In this document: one piece after another, positions 7,487 through 14,788 of the stretch
Layout of the letters: each line of letters opens with the position of its first letter
Position numbering within the stretch: position 1 is the stretch's first letter
Source of the DNA: an uncultured Lachnospiraceae bacterium
Lineage (GTDB): Bacteria > Bacillota > Clostridia > Lachnospirales > Lachnospiraceae
DNA: 43,912 nt
Direction: 5' to 3'
Assembly: GCA_946403625.1 (NCBI GenBank)
Contig: CAMJAP010000017.1
Coordinates: forward strand, 1 to 43,912
Notes under the pieces: generated by a model
The model's database searches: none
The model's input: the letters and a program-made list of their open reading frames with translations, nothing else
Told to the model about the DNA's origin: nothing
Made by a program: the position numbers and the translations under genes

Positions 7487-8159
7487 CACCTTATTTTCAA
7501 CGATATTATCCGACGGAAGTTTTACGGGAAGTGAATTTGCAGTTGCAACGATGACGGCATTGTTCTGCGGGCTACTGATCGCCGTAACCTATATGATACG
7601 AAATCGTTTTTCCAAGAGTTATATCACCACATTGGCACTGCTTCCGGCAATCGTGGAACTGGTGATCATCCTGGTGAACGGGAACCTCGGAGCCGGTGTG
7701 GCGGTGGCGGGAGCATTCAGTCTGGTACGGTTCCGCTCGGCGCCGGGACGCGGACAGGAGATCACAGGCATCTTTCTTGCAATGGCCGTCGGTTTGGCAA
7801 CCGGGATGGGGTATATCGGAATCGCCATCGTCTTCTCGGTGATCGTATCCACACTCAACCTGATCCTGAACTTTACAAAGTTCGGAGCGGAAGATAAAAG
7901 CATTCGCCGACTGCGAATTACAGTTCCGGAAAATCTGGATTACGAAAATCGTTTTGATGAGGTATTCCAAAAATATTTAAGAGACTTTACTTACGATGAA
8001 GTTCGCACCGCCAATATGGGAAGCCTGTACAAATTGACGCTCAGTGTGATCCTGAAAGACAATGTATCCTCAAGAGAATTTCTGGATGAGCTGCGCACCT
8101 TAAACGGCAATCTGGATATCAGTTTAGGGCGGATGATCGAATCACCGGATGCATTGTAA
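7479..8159 (+). CDS. DUF4956 domain membrane protein
   Basis: The 226-residue protein has three to four membrane segments in its first 140 residues (about 20-38, 48-64, 68-83, 98-130) and a soluble C-terminal domain of about 85 residues with an alpha/beta pattern. The conserved DUF4956 signature is AFSLVRFRSAPGRGQEI between segments. GGAAAGGAG precedes the ATG at 7479, which overlaps the end of the VTC gene, so the two are translationally coupled. DUF4956 proteins are frequent neighbours of VTC-domain and CotH or beta-helix surface protein genes in Clostridia; a membrane partner for the polymerase, perhaps for export, is a reasonable guess. No enzymatic motif is visible. Confidence 0.85.
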   Translation: MFNTLFSTILSDGSFTGSEFAVATMTALFCGLLIAVTYMIRNRFSKSYITTLALLPAIVELVIILVNGNLGAGVAVAGAFSLVRFRSAPGRGQEITGIFLAMAVGLATGMGYIGIAIVFSVIVSTLNLILNFTKFGAEDKSIRRLRITVPENLDYENRFDEVFQKYLRDFTYDEVRTANMGSLYKLTLSVILKDNVSSREFLDELRTLNGNLDISLGRMIESPDAL

Positions 8160-8182
8160 TGAGTAGAATGATCCGATATAAT
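8154..8182 (+). promoter_or_regulatory. Internal promoter of the beta-helix lipoprotein gene
   Basis: TTGTAA (8154-8159, overlapping the stop of the DUF4956 gene) and a perfect TATAAT (8177-8182) are 17 bases apart. Transcription would begin near 8189, just before the ribosome site GGAGG at 8190. Confidence 0.7.
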
Positions 8183-8202
8183 AAAGATTGGAGGAAAGAA
8201 AT

Positions 8203-9720
8203 ATGAAGAGAAAGATCGTGACAGCAATCCTTTCTACAATATTGGTTTTGACCGCATGTGCCCAAGAGACGACAAATGCGGAGAGCAATACAGAAATGAC
8301 AGCGGAAGAATCTCCGGTACAGAAAGAGGCGGATGTGACACAGGTGACTTTATCGCCTTTGGCCAGTGAGAATACCGTTGCCGGTTCGGCAGCGTTTGAT
8401 GAGATCGATGCCGGAACCTTGTTTACTGATCGGGATCAGAAACAGGAAGCGGATCTGTCGGATGCAGAATATATCACGGTGACGGACGGTGCGGACATTT
8501 CTATAACCAAAGAAGGTGTCTATGTACTGAGCGGGCAGGCATCGGATGTAACGATCGTGGTGGATGCAGACAGTAAGGATAAAGTGCAGCTGGTACTTAA
8601 CGGACTGCAGATCACCAATCAGGAGCAGCCGTGTATCTATGTGAAAAGTGTGGATAAGGTATTTGTTACCACAAATGGAGAAAACAGTCTGAGCGTGAAC
8701 GGAACCTTTACGGCGGACGGGGATACCAATACCGATGCGGTGATCTTTTCCAAGGATGATCTGGTACTGAACGGTACCGGAACACTATCGATCACTTCTT
8801 CGGATAACGGCATCACAAGTAAAGACGGGATCAAAGTGACCGGCGGCACCTGGAATATTTCCTGTGAGGGCAGTGCCCTTGAAGCACACGAAGAGATCCT
8901 GGTGGCAGACGGAACCATTACGATCGATCGCTGTAACGACGGTCTCCATGCGGAGAATGACGACGACGATACCACAGGGTATGTCTATATCGGCGGCGGT
9001 ACGATCACAATTACGGCAGCGGACGATGCAATTCATGCAACCACATTAGTCAAAATCGATGCCGGGGAGCTGAATCTGAATGCGAGCGAAGCCATCGAAG
9101 GTACCGCAGTGCAGATCAATGGCGGCAACCTTGTGATCGCAGCATCGGATGACGGCATCAATGCAGCACACAAGTCCTCTGCATATTCATCGTTGTTCGA
9201 ACTGAATGGCGGAACGGTGACGATCGATATGGCAGACGGTGATACGGATGGCGTGGATTCTAACGGGGATATCATCATCAACGGCGGATACATCAGCATT
9301 AACGGTAAGATGTCAACCTTTGATTACGACGGCACTGCAACCTACAACGGCGGAACCATCGTAGAGAACGGGGAAGAGACCAATACGATCACCAACCAGT
9401 TTGCAAACGGATTCCCGGGCGGAGGCCCCGGCGGATTCGGAGGCTCCGGCGGCCAGGACAGACCGGACGGGGCAGAACTGCCGGACGGCTTCGAGCCACC
9501 CGAAGGTTTCGAGATGCCGGAAGGCTTCGAACCGCCCGAAGGTTTCGAAATACCCGAAGGAATGGAACGGCCGGAAGGCTTCCAAATGCCGGAAGGAATG
9601 GAACCTCCGGAAGGCTTTGATCCCAACAGGGAATTTGACGGCCAGAACCGCCCGCAACGTCCGGAGAATGGAAATGGCCAGGGCCGACAGGACAGGGACA
9701 ATCGCGAAAACGGACAGTGA
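8203..9720 (+). CDS. Cthe_2159-like carbohydrate-binding beta-helix lipoprotein with PEGFxx tail
   Basis: The 505-residue product starts with a lipoprotein signal peptide ending in LTAC (lipidated C19). After a Ser/Thr/Glu-rich linker, residues about 85-395 form repeated beta-strand units with DNGI, DDGI, DDAIHA and DGVDSNGDIIING motifs. This is the pattern of the Cthe_2159 family (DUF4353), parallel beta-helices that bind calcium and acidic polysaccharide. Then comes GGGPGGFGGSGG, followed by nine hexapeptides of the form P(D/E)G(F/M)xx, and a Gln/Asn/Arg/Asp-rich end. It would be anchored on the outer face of the membrane, with the tail reaching into the wall. It has its own promoter but follows the VTC and DUF4956 genes, as such proteins often do. 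Family call good; ligand unknown. The tail resembles the ectodomain of the upstream kinase. Confidence 0.85.
   Translation: MKRKIVTAILSTILVLTACAQETTNAESNTEMTAEESPVQKEADVTQVTLSPLASENTVAGSAAFDEIDAGTLFTDRDQKQEADLSDAEYITVTDGADISITKEGVYVLSGQASDVTIVVDADSKDKVQLVLNGLQITNQEQPCIYVKSVDKVFVTTNGENSLSVNGTFTADGDTNTDAVIFSKDDLVLNGTGTLSITSSDNGITSKDGIKVTGGTWNISCEGSALEAHEEILVADGTITIDRCNDGLHAENDDDDTTGYVYIGGGTITITAADDAIHATTLVKIDAGELNLNASEAIEGTAVQINGGNLVIAASDDGINAAHKSSAYSSLFELNGGTVTIDMADGDTDGVDSNGDIIINGGYISINGKMSTFDYDGTATYNGGTIVENGEETNTITNQFANGFPGGGPGGFGGSGGQDRPDGAELPDGFEPPEGFEMPEGFEPPEGFEIPEGMERPEGFQMPEGMEPPEGFDPNREFDGQNRPQRPENGNGQGRQDRDNRENGQ
9463..9624 (+). repeat. Nine tandem 18-bp units encoding P(D/E)G(F/M)xx hexapeptides
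   Basis: In frame with the lipoprotein gene, the units read PDGAEL, PDGFEP, PEGFEM, PEGFEP, PEGFEI, PEGMER, PEGFQM, PEGMEP and PEGFDP. The first two are the most diverged. Such regular Pro/Glu/Gly repeats would form an extended acidic stalk and are prone to unit gain and loss. Confidence 0.9.
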
Positions 9721-9725
9721 TAGTT

Positions 9726-9775
9726 ATAAGCCTTCCCCTCTCTGGGGGGAAGGTGGCCGAAGGCCGGATGAGGGG
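9726..9775 (+). repeat. REP-like palindromic element, copy 1
   Basis: A 50-bp element with two hairpins: a CCTTCCCC...GGGGAAGG stem and a small GGCC-GAA-GGCC stem, ending GGATGAGGGG. It begins 5 bases after the stop of the lipoprotein gene and ends exactly where the Rpn remnant begins. Two further copies lie at 12899-12947 (inverted) and 28986-29035. Confidence 0.88.
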
Positions 9776-10180
9776 CATGTCTCGGAGCTAAACTACCTTG
9801 CCACTGAGGAGGATAAAGCCTATAATATACATGAGTGGGCGAAGTTGTTTAAAGCGCAGACATGGGAGGAAATCAAGATGTTGGCAGTGGAAAATCAGGC
9901 AATTAACGAAGCGGCTAGCACAATCTATGAGATCTCTGAAGACGAGCGTATTCGCCAGCAATGCGAAGCGCGCGAGGACTACCTGCGCCGCCAGAGGGGG
10001 ACACAGCGTAGGATAGCGGAAAAAGACAGGTTAATTCAAGAGAAAGATAAGCAGATTCAAGAGAAAGACAAACAGATACAGGAGAAAGATAGACAACTTC
10101 AGGAAAAAGATTTGGAGTTGGAGCAACTAAAAAAGTATATTCAGAAAATGGAAAACGAGAAGAATATAAATAATAATTAA
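9776..10180 (+). pseudogene. C-terminal remnant of an Rpn/PD-(D/E)XK recombination-promoting nuclease
   Basis: An open frame without a credible start begins right at the edge of the REP-like element and runs to the stop at 10180. Its product, about 134 residues, includes LFKAQTWEEIKMLA, ASTIYEISEDERIRQQCEA and REDYLRRQRG, which match the C-terminal region of the Rpn-type (PD-(D/E)XK) transposase-nuclease family common in Lachnospiraceae. It ends with five heptads of the EKDxQIQ type. The catalytic nuclease part (about 200 residues) is missing. It could be expressed as a coiled-coil fragment only if an internal start such as ATG 9864 is used; GGAGG lies just after that ATG, not before it. A decayed mobile-element gene is the best reading. 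Confidence 0.72.
10019..10123 (+). repeat. Five tandem 21-bp units encoding EKDxQIQ heptads
   Basis: Within the Rpn remnant the units encode EKDRLIQ, EKDKQIQ, EKDKQIQ, EKDRQLQ and EKDLELE, a regular coiled coil. The DNA units are near-identical, so unit number may vary between strains. Confidence 0.85.
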
Positions 10181-10197
10181 ATAATTTCGAATCACAG

Positions 10198-10235
10198 AAA
10201 AAGGCAGCAAATCATCGGATTTGCTGCCTTTTTTG
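10198..10235 (+). terminator. Rho-independent terminator after the Rpn remnant
   Basis: AAAAAGGCAGCAAATC (10198-10213), loop ATCG, GATTTGCTGCCTTTTT (10218-10233), continuing as T residues. A perfect 16-bp stem. Confidence 0.9.
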
Positions 10236-10260
10236 TTACAGGATCAGGGGGAACATATAT

Positions 10261-10289
10261 TTGTGTTTTTGCTCTGTTTATGGTAAACT
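10261..10289 (+). promoter_or_regulatory. Probable promoter of the zinc-ribbon/polymerase unit
   Basis: TTGTGT (10261-10266) and TAAACT (10284-10289) are 17 bases apart, followed by a leader of about 85 bases. The hexamers are only moderate. No LexA (SOS) box was recognised here although a Y-family polymerase lies downstream. Confidence 0.45.
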
Positions 10290-10382
10290 AATGGCGGTGT
10301 ATTTTGCTTGATACAAGCGTGTCAGGGGGACGAAAAAAGCAGAGAACAATGCAGTCGAAGACACATACATGGGGGTAAAACG

Positions 10383-11288
10383 ATGAAAGTTACTTGTGAG
10401 TATTGCGGAACGATCTATGACGATACTTTGTCGACCTGCCCGAGCTGCGGGGCGACCAATACCAATGTGCGCCGGAGCGCGCCGGACCAGCCGACCACGA
10501 TCGAGGATCTGCAGGCCTGGTATGAGGCGCATGGACTGCCGCCTTATGAGACGACACGATTCTTTATCGGCATAGACTACAAGCAGCCGAGAGCTTTTGG
10601 TATCTATAAGGATCCGACGAGCGGCAATTTTGTTGTATATAAAAACAAAGACAACGGCAGCCGGGCCATTCGTTATGAAGGTACGGATGAAGCCTATGCC
10701 GTCAATGAGCTGTATATGCGCCTTAAGCAGGAGATCATCGAGCAGAAAGGCAGGAATGCAGCGAAGGGGCAACCGGATCGAAGTGCCTCCGGAACACAGA
10801 ATCAAACGGAAAGCAGTCCGGGGGATGCAAAAGCGACGATCATTCTCCTGATCGTGATCATAGCCGCAGGGTATCTGCTCCTGTCGGCAGGCGGCAAGCT
10901 GGTCCGTTGGTTGACCGATTGGGAAGTTGCTTCCGGATATTACGAATACGATGACAACTATTATTATCATATGGATAAATATGATAATAATACCTGGTAT
11001 GAAATGTCCGATGGGGACAGCTGGGAGCCGGTCGATTATTATGATCTCCCCGATGCACTGCATAACCGGGATGAAGCACAGGACTTTTATTTCCTTCCGA
11101 ACTGGAATACCGAGACACAGCTGACGGATTTTGAAAGCACCTCCTATTATCAGGAGTATCAGAGCGAGCGTGCTTCCTCCTACGATGATGACAATTCCTG
11201 GGATAATGATGATGACTATGATTATGACTGGGATTCCGGAAGCGACAGTTGGGACTCCGGATCCTCGGATTGGGACAGTGACTGGTGA
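10383..11288 (+). CDS. Zinc-ribbon single-pass membrane protein with acidic Asp/Ser/Trp/Tyr tail
   Basis: The 301-residue protein starts with a CxxC...CxxC zinc ribbon (C5, C8, C19, C22), followed by a globular segment with FFIGIDYKQPRAFGIYKD and FVVYKNKDNGSRAIRYEG. One membrane segment lies at about 151-169. The remaining 130 residues, probably outside, are strikingly acidic and aromatic (YYEYDDNYYY, then a D/S/W-rich end repeating DSGS and DWDS). No enzyme motif is visible. GGGGGTAA precedes the ATG at a good distance. Its stop overlaps the ATG of the polymerase gene by one base, so the two are co-transcribed, though a functional link is not evident. Role unknown. Confidence 0.8.
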   Translation: MKVTCEYCGTIYDDTLSTCPSCGATNTNVRRSAPDQPTTIEDLQAWYEAHGLPPYETTRFFIGIDYKQPRAFGIYKDPTSGNFVVYKNKDNGSRAIRYEGTDEAYAVNELYMRLKQEIIEQKGRNAAKGQPDRSASGTQNQTESSPGDAKATIILLIVIIAAGYLLLSAGGKLVRWLTDWEVASGYYEYDDNYYYHMDKYDNNTWYEMSDGDSWEPVDYYDLPDALHNRDEAQDFYFLPNWNTETQLTDFESTSYYQEYQSERASSYDDDNSWDNDDDYDYDWDSGSDSWDSGSSDWDSDW

Positions 11289-12883
11289 TGACAGAAGGCA
11301 GACAAAAGGCTTATATTTCCATCGATCTGAAGAGCTTTTATGCCAGCTGTGAGCTTGCTGACCGTGGCTTGAATCCGCTGACTACGAATCTCGTGGTGGC
11401 GGATTCTTCGCGTACGGAAAAAACGATCTGCCTTGCGGTATCCCCTTCACTGAAAGCCTATGGGATCCCCGGAAGGGCCAGACTTTTTGAAGTGGTGCAA
11501 AAAGTAAAAGAAGTGAATGCCCAGCGATTTCATAAGGCGAAGGCCTTGGGGGTGCTGCAGAAGGATCCCGTGACCGGAGAGCCGCATTTTGCAGACTCTT
11601 CGAATGATGCAGGGGAACTTTCTGCGGATCCGTCGTTGGAATTGGCTTATATCATCGCGCCGCCCCGGATGAAACTCTACGAGCAGATCAGTACCAAGAT
11701 CTTTTCCATCTACCTGCGCTATGTGAGTGAGGAAGATGTGCATGTGTATTCCATCGATGAGTGTTTCATCGATGTGACCGGTTATCTGGATACCTACGGG
11801 TTGACCGCGCATGAACTGGCGATGAAAATGATCCGTGATGTGATGAAGGAAACGCAGATCACGGCGACCGCAGGGATCGGAACCAATATGTATCTGGCCA
11901 AAGTTGCGATGGATATCGTGGCAAAACATGTCCCGGCGGATCAGGATGGCGTGCGCATCGCAGAACTGGATGAGACGACCTATCGGGAGAAACTCTGGTG
12001 CCACCGGCCCTTGCGGGATTTCTGGCGTGTAGGCGGAGGCATTTCCCGCAGGCTGGAACATATGGGCATCTATACTATGGGCGATGTGGCCAGACAGAGT
12101 GTGGTGGATGAGAGCGTTTTGTATTCCGCTTTTGGGATCAATGCGGAACTGCTGATCGACCATGCCTGGGGATGGGAACCGACGGAAATCGTCAATATCA
12201 AAGAGTATACGCCGGAGACCAATAGTCTGTCTTCCGGACAGGTGCTGACGGAGCCGTACACGGCAGAAGACGCGGCACTGATCGTACGGGAAATGACGGA
12301 ACTGCTGGTACTGGATCTGGTGAGAAAAGGGCTGGTAACGAAAAAGATCGAACTGACCGTTGTGTACGATGTGACCAGCCTGGTGTATGAGCATAAGGGC
12401 GCGGATCACGAGCATTCCACATTTCGGATCTGCGGAAACGGAAAACGATATGAAGGCCGTGTGAATGTGGACCGGTACGGACGGCTGCAGCCTTATCCGG
12501 CACATGGCACCGGCAATCTGGATCGTTGGACCAGTTCCACGCACCGCATTACCGAGACAATGATGGATCTGTATGAGCAGATCATCGATAAAGAATTGCT
12601 GGTGCGCAAAGTGTATGTGGTCGCCTGCGGACTGATCCCGGAGAAGGAGATCCCGGAAGAGGCACCGTATCAGATGGATCTGTTTACTGACTACGATGCA
12701 TTAGAAAAGCAGCGGGAAGAGGAAGCGGAGGCGGACCGAAAGGAACGCAGCCTGCAGGAAGCAACGCTGGCGATGCAGGAAAAGTTCGGGAAGAATGCGG
12801 TGCTGAAGGGGATGAATCTGAAGAAGGGCGCGATGACGATGAAGCGGAACAAGCAGATCGGCGGCCATTCTTCGGGGGAGTAA
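11288..12883 (+). CDS. Y-family (UmuC/DinB/UvrX-type) translesion DNA polymerase
   Basis: The 531-residue polymerase begins with KAYISIDLKSFYASCE, carrying catalytic D13, and has the palm motif VYSIDECFIDVTGY with D157 and E158. ATAGIGTNMYLAKVAMDIVAKH is the conserved Y-family finger/palm stretch and RVGGGISRRLEHMGI the helix-hairpin-helix. The long thumb/little-finger region and Lys/Gln-rich end are typical of the Firmicutes UvrX (YqjW)-like group, about 100 residues longer than DinB. It copies damaged DNA in the cytoplasm. A GTG at 11285 could also serve as start; ATG at 11288 overlaps the upstream stop. The gene is followed, after a REP-like repeat, by a yolD-like gene, its usual partner. 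Family firm; lesion range unknown. Confidence 0.92.
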   Translation: MTEGRQKAYISIDLKSFYASCELADRGLNPLTTNLVVADSSRTEKTICLAVSPSLKAYGIPGRARLFEVVQKVKEVNAQRFHKAKALGVLQKDPVTGEPHFADSSNDAGELSADPSLELAYIIAPPRMKLYEQISTKIFSIYLRYVSEEDVHVYSIDECFIDVTGYLDTYGLTAHELAMKMIRDVMKETQITATAGIGTNMYLAKVAMDIVAKHVPADQDGVRIAELDETTYREKLWCHRPLRDFWRVGGGISRRLEHMGIYTMGDVARQSVVDESVLYSAFGINAELLIDHAWGWEPTEIVNIKEYTPETNSLSSGQVLTEPYTAEDAALIVREMTELLVLDLVRKGLVTKKIELTVVYDVTSLVYEHKGADHEHSTFRICGNGKRYEGRVNVDRYGRLQPYPAHGTGNLDRWTSSTHRITETMMDLYEQIIDKELLVRKVYVVACGLIPEKEIPEEAPYQMDLFTDYDALEKQREEEAEADRKERSLQEATLAMQEKFGKNAVLKGMNLKKGAMTMKRNKQIGGHSSGE

Positions 12884-12898
12884 ATAAGAGGACGTTTG

Positions 12899-12947
12899 CC
12901 CCTCATCCGCCCTTCGGGCACCTTCCCCCCACAAGCAGGGGGAAGGC
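12899..12947 (-). repeat. REP-like palindromic element, copy 2 (inverted)
   Basis: Read on the minus strand this is the same element as at 9726 and 28986: GCCTTCCCCC, variable loop, GGGGGGAAGGTG, CCC-GAA-GGG hairpin, GGATGAGGGG. It lies 15 bases after the polymerase stop, between the polymerase and yolD-like genes. Confidence 0.88.
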
Positions 12948-13006
12948 AAAAATATAGACCGGCGTATTCTACAGGTGAAGAAAGAGGAAAATAGGAGAAC
13001 ACATTA

Positions 13007-13483
13007 TTGAACCCGGAAAACAATGGAAATGCTCGAGCCGTATACGCGGACATCATCGATCTGCCGCATCATCAGTCGGCAACCAGACCGCATATGAGTC
13101 TGCATGATCGGGCGGCGCAGTTTTCGCCGTTTGCGGCGCTTGCGGGATACGACGATATGGTGACGGAAGAGGCAAGACAGACGGAGAGTATATCCGTTCT
13201 GGAAGACTGGGAGATGGATGTGCTCGGCCGTAAACTGGATCGCATCGCGGAACGGACGGCTATGGGCGAACATCCGGAACTGCAGATCACCTATTTTGTG
13301 CCCGATGAGAAGAAAACAGGCGGCGCGTATGTGACCAAAAGAGAAGCCATCAAGCGTATCGATGCGGCCAATCAAAAGATCGTGCTGATGGCGGAGAGCC
13401 GGATCGGACATGTCAATCGGACGATCGATTTTGACAAAGTGGCAGATCTGCGCGGGGATTGTATCGCGGATCTGGATATCTGA
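13007..13483 (+). CDS. YolD-like protein, partner of the Y-family polymerase
   Basis: The 158-residue protein contains the YolD-like pattern: YADIIDLPHHQSATRPHMS, then RAAQFSPFAALAGYDDMVTEEAR and a C-terminal region with GHVNRTIDFDKVADLRG. YolD-like proteins are coded next to UvrX-type polymerases in Firmicutes and are thought to replace UmuD as the accessory. The start is taken as TTG at 13007 because TAGGAG stands 9 bases upstream and no suitable ATG precedes the conserved part. The gene is separated from the polymerase by 123 bases that hold a REP-like repeat, so the pair may be partly uncoupled. Cytoplasmic. Confidence 0.82.
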   Translation: MNPENNGNARAVYADIIDLPHHQSATRPHMSLHDRAAQFSPFAALAGYDDMVTEEARQTESISVLEDWEMDVLGRKLDRIAERTAMGEHPELQITYFVPDEKKTGGAYVTKREAIKRIDAANQKIVLMAESRIGHVNRTIDFDKVADLRGDCIADLDI

Positions 13484-13556
13484 AAACAGACAGATATAAA
13501 AGGGCAAAGAAATGTCCCGGTGAAAAAACAGCAAAAATCTATACAAGGGGAAAACC

Positions 13557-14708
13557 ATGAAGATCAAAAATACCAGAGGAATCAACGAAAAGATTATGTC
13601 CTACATCGAAGGGCGTCACGCGAGCAGTTTTATTGCTACGGCGATCCTGTTGCCGATCAGTACGCGCAGTGTGGTCTTTAGTGATGAAAAGACGGTGCTC
13701 GGAGTAGCGGACGAATTTTTGAAAAATGCCCAAAACGACGGTGTGGAATATACCAGGGACGAAGCAATCATGGCGGCCATGCTGCTGGGACTGGTTCGTA
13801 AACATAATGTGCAGGGCGGGCAGTTCCCGGAAGCGTTGTATGACGAGATCACCCGCAACAGCCGGATTTTACATAAGGACAGCTATGCGGACGATCCCTA
13901 CCGGAAGAAGATCGCGATTCGCAGCGAGAGCGTCGGAAAACTGAAACTTGCCGAACAGACCTATTATCCCTATGAGATGATTTGCTACAACGCATCCACC
14001 TGCTCGGATTTCGGTGTGATGATCCCTTCGCTGGCCGCGTTTGACTGCGAATATCATTTCCCCTGCATTATGGAGGGGGAGAAGCAACGCTATGCCGTAT
14101 CGCCGTATGAGATCGAAACCACAAGGGAAGCGGCAGAAGCGGCCAAGGGGCATGTGCTGGTGCTCGGGCTGAAGATGGGCTATTTTACCTATCTGGCACA
14201 TTTGAAAGATACGGTAGAAAAAGTTACGGTGATCGAGCAGGATGCGGATCTGATCGAACTGTTCCGCAAAGCGATCCTTCCGCAGTTTGACCATCCGGAA
14301 AAGGTGGAAGTGATCGAAGCGGATCCCTTTGCCTATATGGAGACCGTGGATGAGGCTTCGTTTGACTATTGTTTTGCCGATTTATGGATGAATCCGACAC
14401 ATGCCGAACCGTATTTTCGGATCAAAAATATCTGCAGACGCTTTTCGATGACTAAGATGCGTTATTGGATCGAAGAAAATATGATCGGAACCGGTATGGG
14501 ACTGGTATTCGTCGTGATCCTGGAGGCGTTCTATGAGATGATCGGAATCCAGGCGCCGGTTACGGATGGCCTGTCGGGAACCGGTAATCTGCAGCTGGAA
14601 ATGATGCGAAAAGCACTTGCCCATGAGGAGATCACCCGACCGGATCATGTGGACTGGTATATGGATCCGGAGAATATCCTGAAACTGTTGGAGAAGGCCG
14701 GGGATTAG
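13557..14708 (+). CDS. Class I SAM-dependent methyltransferase-like protein (spermidine-synthase-like fold)
   Basis: The 383-residue protein has an N-terminal region of about 180 residues without recognised motifs. Residues about 195-275 have a Rossmann-like pattern: HVLVLGLKMGYFTYLAHL (nucleotide loop, G-x-x-x-G form), VEKVTVIEQDADLIELFR (acidic residue after strand 2) and VEVIEADPFAY (motif II-like), then FDYCFADLWMNPTHAEPYF. This order is seen in class I methyltransferases and spermidine synthase relatives. No substrate-defining motif is present and the glycine loop is weak, so activity is uncertain. AAGGGG precedes the ATG. The gene follows the yolD-like gene after 73 bases. The function may be unrelated to DNA repair. 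Confidence 0.65.
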   Translation: MKIKNTRGINEKIMSYIEGRHASSFIATAILLPISTRSVVFSDEKTVLGVADEFLKNAQNDGVEYTRDEAIMAAMLLGLVRKHNVQGGQFPEALYDEITRNSRILHKDSYADDPYRKKIAIRSESVGKLKLAEQTYYPYEMICYNASTCSDFGVMIPSLAAFDCEYHFPCIMEGEKQRYAVSPYEIETTREAAEAAKGHVLVLGLKMGYFTYLAHLKDTVEKVTVIEQDADLIELFRKAILPQFDHPEKVEVIEADPFAYMETVDEASFDYCFADLWMNPTHAEPYFRIKNICRRFSMTKMRYWIEENMIGTGMGLVFVVILEAFYEMIGIQAPVTDGLSGTGNLQLEMMRKALAHEEITRPDHVDWYMDPENILKLLEKAGD

Positions 14709-14720
14709 GTATTGTTTTCG

Positions 14721-14749
14721 TTGTGAAACGGCGAAAAAAATGATATGAT
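14721..14749 (+). promoter_or_regulatory. Promoter of the xylan-type gene group
   Basis: TTGTGA (14721-14726) and TATGAT (14744-14749) are 17 bases apart, with AAAGGAGGT just before the GH43 start at 14789. Confidence 0.65.
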
Positions 14750-14788
14750 AGGTATGTTGTGAGTCTTTATTTATAAAGGAGGTTCCGT

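Noticed and set aside
9401-9720. Frame continuing from the lipoprotein tail into the Rpn remnant as one gene
   Set aside because: The upstream part is a shifted frame of the hexapeptide array with Arg/Lys-rich nonsense; the Rpn-like part begins only at 9776.
10019-10123. CRISPR-like short tandem array
   Set aside because: The 21-bp units are directly adjacent without spacers and encode a coiled-coil heptad.
14711-14740. cre-like sequence before the GH43 gene
   Set aside because: TTGTGAAACGGCGAAA matches only the left half of the consensus; the right WWWCA half is missing.
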